From positions 117,427 to 181,426 of the forward strand of contig JAFEAO010000008.1 in NCBI GenBank assembly GCA_018266375.1: a DNA stretch of 64,000 bases. The letters run 5' to 3'. This DNA is from Bdellovibrionales bacterium (GTDB lineage: Bacteria; Bdellovibrionota; UBA1018; CAIMNF01). The position numbers were made by a program, and so were the translations under genes. Numbering within the stretch: position 1 is the stretch's first letter; each line of letters opens with the position of its first letter. This document shows positions 60,213 through 64,000 of the stretch, in pieces. Below the pieces are notes generated by a model. It had not been told where the DNA came from, did not search any database, and worked only from the letters and a program-made list of their open reading frames with translations.

Positions 60213-61292
60213 ATGAAAATATTCCTTTTAGCCGCTTTTATGTTGTGCAACAACGCAAACGCCCAGACTAAAAAAGCTGCCCCGAACGAGATCGTCGTCC
60301 AAGAGACAAAAACGGTCGTCGTTCCACCGAAATCAAAAGCAAAATTCACCAGGGCGAAGAAGTCGTCGATCACGACGACTGAGACCACCAAAAATGGTTT
60401 CAGCCACACCACCACCACGACCGAAGTCGTCCCACCTCCCGCGGCATCAAAGGCGACCACAACAACGGCCACAACAACGACGACTCCGCAAACTTACGTC
60501 GCTCCGGTCATTGCGCCTCCGGCAAATCAATCTGCGGCCGTCACCACCCCTCCCGCGGCTGAGGCTCCGAAGAGCCCGTGGAAGATCAGTTACTTTGCCG
60601 AGTACTTCGGACCAAGCCTCGATAATTTTCAATTGGATCACACCCAAACAGGCGTCAGTGGTGCCGCTCCGATCTACGGCCGCATCGATCACTATTTGAA
60701 AACGCTCTACGCGATTTCAAAAAACAATCTCGTCGGGTTCCAGTTCCGCGCGGGTTCCCCATTTGATCCGCTCAAAAACTTCGCCTTCAAAAACATCCGC
60801 TTCGTCGGCGTTTGGAAAAACATGGTGGACACTCCGGATCTCAACATGGGGTCTCAGCTGGACATCGAGCTCCCGACCACGGATAGCGCCCGCTACTCCG
60901 CTCAAATGCTTCTCGCCCTCAACATCCGTTTTAACTGGGAAATCAAGACCCAGCTGCGAAACTGGTCATTCACCGCGCAAACCATGATTCGCCCGACCTT
61001 CTACGATCAAGCGAAACCCGACAATATCGATACTTACTTCGGTTTCTTCCCATGGATCACCATGGACCTGGGCCCGAGCACTCAACTCCTCTTTGAAGCG
61101 AGCTTCGACACGTCTCACGCCTACAGCGCGGCTTTCTTCGATCTCGGTTCGGATGATCCCGACTTCGTCGCGGTCGGTACGGTGTTCAATATCAATTCAC
61201 ACATTTCGTTCTGGCCGGAAATGCGGTTTTTTACCGGAGATATCTCGTTCAAGTCGGCATACCTTTACCTCGGCTTTAACGCTGCACTATAA
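60213..61292 (+). CDS. Exported Thr-rich protein with barrel-like domain
   Basis: A 359-residue protein with signal peptide (MKIFLLAAFMLCNNANAQ). A Thr/Pro/Lys-rich low-complexity linker (about 60-110, with repeated ACN codons) separates it from a C-terminal ~230-residue region of alternating strands (KISYFAEYFGPSLDNF, SAYLYLGFNAAL at the end). An outer-membrane barrel is likely. It resembles secretin-like cluster barrel proteins in this lineage only by composition. Divergent from hrpB over 73 bases. Confidence 0.65.
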   Translation: MKIFLLAAFMLCNNANAQTKKAAPNEIVVQETKTVVVPPKSKAKFTRAKKSSITTTETTKNGFSHTTTTTEVVPPPAASKATTTTATTTTTPQTYVAPVIAPPANQSAAVTTPPAAEAPKSPWKISYFAEYFGPSLDNFQLDHTQTGVSGAAPIYGRIDHYLKTLYAISKNNLVGFQFRAGSPFDPLKNFAFKNIRFVGVWKNMVDTPDLNMGSQLDIELPTTDSARYSAQMLLALNIRFNWEIKTQLRNWSFTAQTMIRPTFYDQAKPDNIDTYFGFFPWITMDLGPSTQLLFEASFDTSHAYSAAFFDLGSDDPDFVAVGTVFNINSHISFWPEMRFFTGDISFKSAYLYLGFNAAL

Positions 61293-61321
61293 GGTGCAGT
61301 GCTAGAAATGAGCAATATTAG

Positions 61322-62437
61322 ATGAGTATTCAGATAAAAAAAGGGTCTATTCTTGTTTACCGCGTCTTCGACATCGCCGAAGAGGTCAACCTCGCTCGCG
61401 TCGAAGAGTTGCTGAAAACCGAAAGCAGCCAGCGTTTGAAATTCACGCGCAGCGCCCGTCAAGCGGTGATCATGAGGAACGCGCCCGTCTCCCTGTCGCT
61501 CGGCGCGCTTTCCGATTTCTCCCTGCCGTTCGCATCGGGTAAGACCGAAGCCTTCGCGAAGATCTGGGACTACGGTGTCGTATCGATTCAATTCCAGATT
61601 CCGCTCGCACCGGGCCTGAACTGGGAAGAACTGATCCAGCTATCGGCTAAGCTCGAACAAGACACCCTGATCGACGAAGCCGCTCGCTTCCGGTGTCAAG
61701 AACTCGTCAACGTGATCAAGCCGGCACTTCGAGACGTCCATAGCTGGCATGAGTTCGAAGACTACGCCGTGTTTTTCCTGGAAGAAATCTCGGGCATCCA
61801 AAAATGCTCGGAGCTTCTCGACCAGGTCGATATTGCCCGCCTGATCGTCGCCGAAACGTCGGTCAATCTCGCCGATCGCGCCAAGAAGACTATTTTGGAA
61901 GGAACTTACCAATACTCGGATCGCGATCTCACGATCGTGGACTGGAACTCGGCTCTCGTGATCGAACCGTCAGGCCTCAAAGAAGTCCCGGACATCATCG
62001 AATTCGCGCTCACTCACTTGATGGAGATGCGGTATTACGATTCGCTACTCGATCAAAAACTCGCTCTCCTCTACGATTCGATCGAGGAATCACGCGCAAG
62101 ATTCCTAAGTAACCGCTTTACCTCGCTCTCCAGAGAAGCGTCCGCGCGATATATCGAGTTCTCGGAATTTATCGAGCGAGTCGACAACTCATTCAAAGTC
62201 GTCGGGGATTACTACTTGGCGCGGATTTTCCGCGCAGCCGGCGAGAAGTTCCGTATTCCGGAGTGGGAATCGAACGTCACCCGCAAGATCAACTTGTTCT
62301 CGAGCCTCTCCGAACTTCTTCAGGGCGAGGTCAACGTCAACCGCAGCCTGTGGCTCGAGATCACGATCGTGGTATTGATTTTGTTCGAACTCGTGACGAC
62401 TTTTATGAAAATAGCTACCGGTTCAGGCAGCGGCTAA
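61322..62437 (+). CDS. RMD1/DUF155-family membrane protein
   Basis: A 371-residue protein. The RMD1/YagE (DUF155) block appears as SVNLADRAKKTILEGT, VDWNSALVIEPSGLKEVPDI and IEFALTHLMEMRYYDSLLD, and there is one C-terminal membrane helix (about 345-365). Yeast RMD1 relatives are tied to mitochondria and meiosis; bacterial members have no known role. It starts 29 bases after the barrel gene without an evident SD, probably in the same transcript. Confidence 0.82.
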   Translation: MSIQIKKGSILVYRVFDIAEEVNLARVEELLKTESSQRLKFTRSARQAVIMRNAPVSLSLGALSDFSLPFASGKTEAFAKIWDYGVVSIQFQIPLAPGLNWEELIQLSAKLEQDTLIDEAARFRCQELVNVIKPALRDVHSWHEFEDYAVFFLEEISGIQKCSELLDQVDIARLIVAETSVNLADRAKKTILEGTYQYSDRDLTIVDWNSALVIEPSGLKEVPDIIEFALTHLMEMRYYDSLLDQKLALLYDSIEESRARFLSNRFTSLSREASARYIEFSEFIERVDNSFKVVGDYYLARIFRAAGEKFRIPEWESNVTRKINLFSSLSELLQGEVNVNRSLWLEITIVVLILFELVTTFMKIATGSGSG

Positions 62438-62454
62438 TCGTTCCTCGGCTAAAC

Positions 62455-62919
62455 TTATAGAGGTTTGACCACCAAACGGTCCGCACCAACTTTTTTGTGT
62501 GTGTGATTCGCGGAGATGATCGTTTTAATATTACCGCGGACTTGGAAGTCGGCGGTGACTTTGATTTCCCACGGGTCCATCAGCTCCACCAGGTCGTCCA
62601 TGATCTTATTGGTCACGTCTTCGTGATAGATGCCTTGATCGCGGTATTTGTTGATATAGAGTTTTAAACTTTTGAGTTCAACGCACCAATCTTTAGGAAC
62701 GTAAGAAATCTGAATCGTCGCAAAATCCGGAAATCCCGACACCGGACAGATGCAGGTGAACTCGGGAGTGGTCATATCGATCAAGTAACGGCGGTGGGTC
62801 GTGCGGTTTTTAAAGCGCAAGAGTTTTGCCTCGACGATCTGCTGACGTCCGTCGGCGCGATAGCCCGAGTCTTTTTGAGAACTAATACTAATAGTGCGCG
62901 AATCCGACGACTTTTTCAT
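62455..62919 (-). CDS. queF: NADPH-dependent 7-cyano-7-deazaguanine reductase
   Basis: A 154-residue type I QueF that reduces preQ0 to preQ1 for queuosine. Catalytic TCICPVSGFPDFATI carries the active Cys and Asp. CVELKSLKLYINKYRDQGIY is the QueF motif that binds NADPH, and NHTHKKVGAD-type residues end it. It is convergent to the RMD1 gene (17-base gap) and divergent from the CDF gene over about 54 bases. No preQ1 riboswitch fits in that interval. Confidence 0.93.
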   Translation of the reverse strand: MKKSSDSRTISISSQKDSGYRADGRQQIVEAKLLRFKNRTTHRRYLIDMTTPEFTCICPVSGFPDFATIQISYVPKDWCVELKSLKLYINKYRDQGIYHEDVTNKIMDDLVELMDPWEIKVTADFQVRGNIKTIISANHTHKKVGADRLVVKPL

Positions 62920-62973
62920 GCGAGCAATACTATCTTGATTGAGTCAAGAACGCAAGATCGCTATGCTGAACCT

Positions 62974-63966
62974 ATGAGCGAACCCCGCCGAATCCGGCTT
63001 TTTGCAATGATTTTGTCCCTGGGTGCGGGCGTAGCCATTCTCGCGCTCAAGCTTTATGCGGCTCGGGTGGCCGATTCTTCCGCTCTCCGCTCCGATGCGC
63101 TTGAGGGTATGGTCAATATTCTCGCCGCGGCTTTCGGCCTGGGCTCGATCATCTTTGCCGAAAAACCGGCGGATCGCGACCATCCCTATGGTCACGGCAA
63201 GATCGAATATTTTGCGCAAGCGTTTGAAGGGGGCCTCATCGCACTCGCCGGATTTCTCATCATCCTCGATACGGTCGAACGCATCTACAACCCCCATGAA
63301 ATTTTGAATCTCGGCCTTGGCTTGAAACTCAACATCGTCGCCGGACTCGGCAATGGCGTACTCGGCTTTTTCCTGGTCTCCATCGGCAGAAAATATCAAT
63401 CTACTACGATACGCGCCGACGGCATTCATTTACTCACCGACCTCATCACCACCGCGGGAATGGCGCTGGGACTCGGGCTGATGATGTGGACCGGTTGGCA
63501 TTGGATCGATCCGGTTCTCGCGATCATGGTTGCTGTCTTTTTGTTCCGCACCGGTTTCCAACTTGTTCGTCATTCGTCGCAGGCCTTACTCGATGCCGAG
63601 AATCCGGAACTCATCAAAAAAATCGTCGAGCACTTGAACGTGCTTCAAAAAGATCCCATCTTCCATCAGATCTTGGCTGTCCACGGCTTGAAAGCGCAAG
63701 AGTTCGGGCGAGACAAACACGTCGACATCCACGTTGTGGTACCGGAGTTTTTATCGATCAAGGACGCGCACGATCTCGCCGACCGTTACGCCTACTCTTT
63801 GCACCTCATGCTCGGGAACGATTCCGAGGTGCACACGCACGTCGATCCGTGCGAGCAGGCACTCTGCAAGACCTGTCCGATTCAGTTTTGCGACATTCGC
63901 GCTGCCGATTTTCAAAGCCGTCCGGCCATCACGATGGAGAGCGCGACGGAGCCCGGCGAACATTAG
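62974..63966 (+). CDS. Cation diffusion facilitator transporter
   Basis: A 330-residue protein with about five to six helices. RSDALEGMVNILAAAF and DGIHLLTDLITTAGM are the two metal-site helices of CDF exporters; HPYGHGKIEYFA follows the first. The cytoplasmic C-terminal domain has KHVDIHVVVP. It then ends with a Cys/Asp-rich CEQALCKTCPIQFC tail that may bind metal. ATG 62974 is used because an earlier in-frame ATG at 62794 lies inside queF. It exports Zn, Fe, Co or similar divalent ions. Confidence 0.88.
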   Translation: MSEPRRIRLFAMILSLGAGVAILALKLYAARVADSSALRSDALEGMVNILAAAFGLGSIIFAEKPADRDHPYGHGKIEYFAQAFEGGLIALAGFLIILDTVERIYNPHEILNLGLGLKLNIVAGLGNGVLGFFLVSIGRKYQSTTIRADGIHLLTDLITTAGMALGLGLMMWTGWHWIDPVLAIMVAVFLFRTGFQLVRHSSQALLDAENPELIKKIVEHLNVLQKDPIFHQILAVHGLKAQEFGRDKHVDIHVVVPEFLSIKDAHDLADRYAYSLHLMLGNDSEVHTHVDPCEQALCKTCPIQFCDIRAADFQSRPAITMESATEPGEH

Positions 63967-64000
63967 TAGTTTGAAACGGGAGTTCTACCTGTCTACTCTT

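Noticed and set aside
62920..62973. A preQ1 riboswitch upstream of queF
   Set aside because: The 54-base divergent gap holds no C-rich loop/pseudoknot arrangement of the preQ1 class.

Overview
The window is a gene-dense bacterial chromosome segment with both strands used about equally. It carries many lipoproteins and secreted proteins with unassigned domains, MCE/Mla envelope genes, a stand-alone CpaF ATPase, HrpB, PhoH, SthA and orphan Bdellovibrio-like envelope proteins. A Gram-negative member of the Bdellovibrionota is the best fit. That is an inference from gene content, because there is no rRNA or other taxonomic marker here. I see no rRNA, tRNA, CRISPR array or insertion sequence.

Layout. 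1-2.0 kb: the start of a MotB-plug/coiled-coil membrane protein and a YafJ-type glutamine amidotransferase. 2.0-2.9 kb: two tiny coupled genes (Cys-rich; half of a SUI1 domain), then rpmE and rpmG. 2.9-6.3 kb: MlaD, MlaE and a CDP-alcohol phosphatidyltransferase. 6.4-12.7 kb: DUF971, a secreted protein, a Pif1-like helicase, an OPA-family transporter, a PAP2 membrane enzyme and a secreted protein resembling ADP-ribosyltransferases. 12.7-20.9 kb: core metabolism (pfkA, nadE, sthA) with an RRM protein, a HIT hydrolase, two tandem thioredoxins, CpaF and a cupredoxin-like protein. 21-30.3 kb: a metallopeptidase/lipoprotein pair, PhoH, YceI, GlmS, a CPBP protease, then a short accessory stretch with an AAA/DUF4143 ATPase behind paired palindromes and two secreted proteins behind an 18-base poly-C tract.

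30.7-40.7 kb is the most unusual part. A 1261-residue protein fuses a circularly permuted ATP-grasp domain to an HELVH zincin-like motif. It is divergent from a secreted protein-glutaminase-like enzyme, a large membrane protein, an outer-membrane barrel protein and a transglutaminase-elicitor-like protein. The glutaminase and transglutaminase genes are about 5 kb apart but share a near-identical ~36-bp promoter element (34544-34580 and 39403-39438). This suggests one regulon built around side-chain amide chemistry.

40.7-47.5 kb: two GT-C-type membrane glycosyltransferase-like proteins back to back, a short ComEC, a membrane-anchored J-domain protein and a ComM/YifB ATPase. 47.5-54.6 kb: five consecutive lipoprotein genes forming at least two paralogous pairs. 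54.6-64 kb: a polysaccharide deacetylase, a WaaE-like glycosyltransferase, leucyl aminopeptidase, HrpB, a Thr-rich barrel-like protein, an RMD1/DUF155 protein, QueF and a cation diffusion facilitator.

Tail-to-tail coding overlaps recur (38433-38546, 43790-43865, 47468-47505), and 4-base stop/start overlaps within operons are common. Both fit a compact genome.
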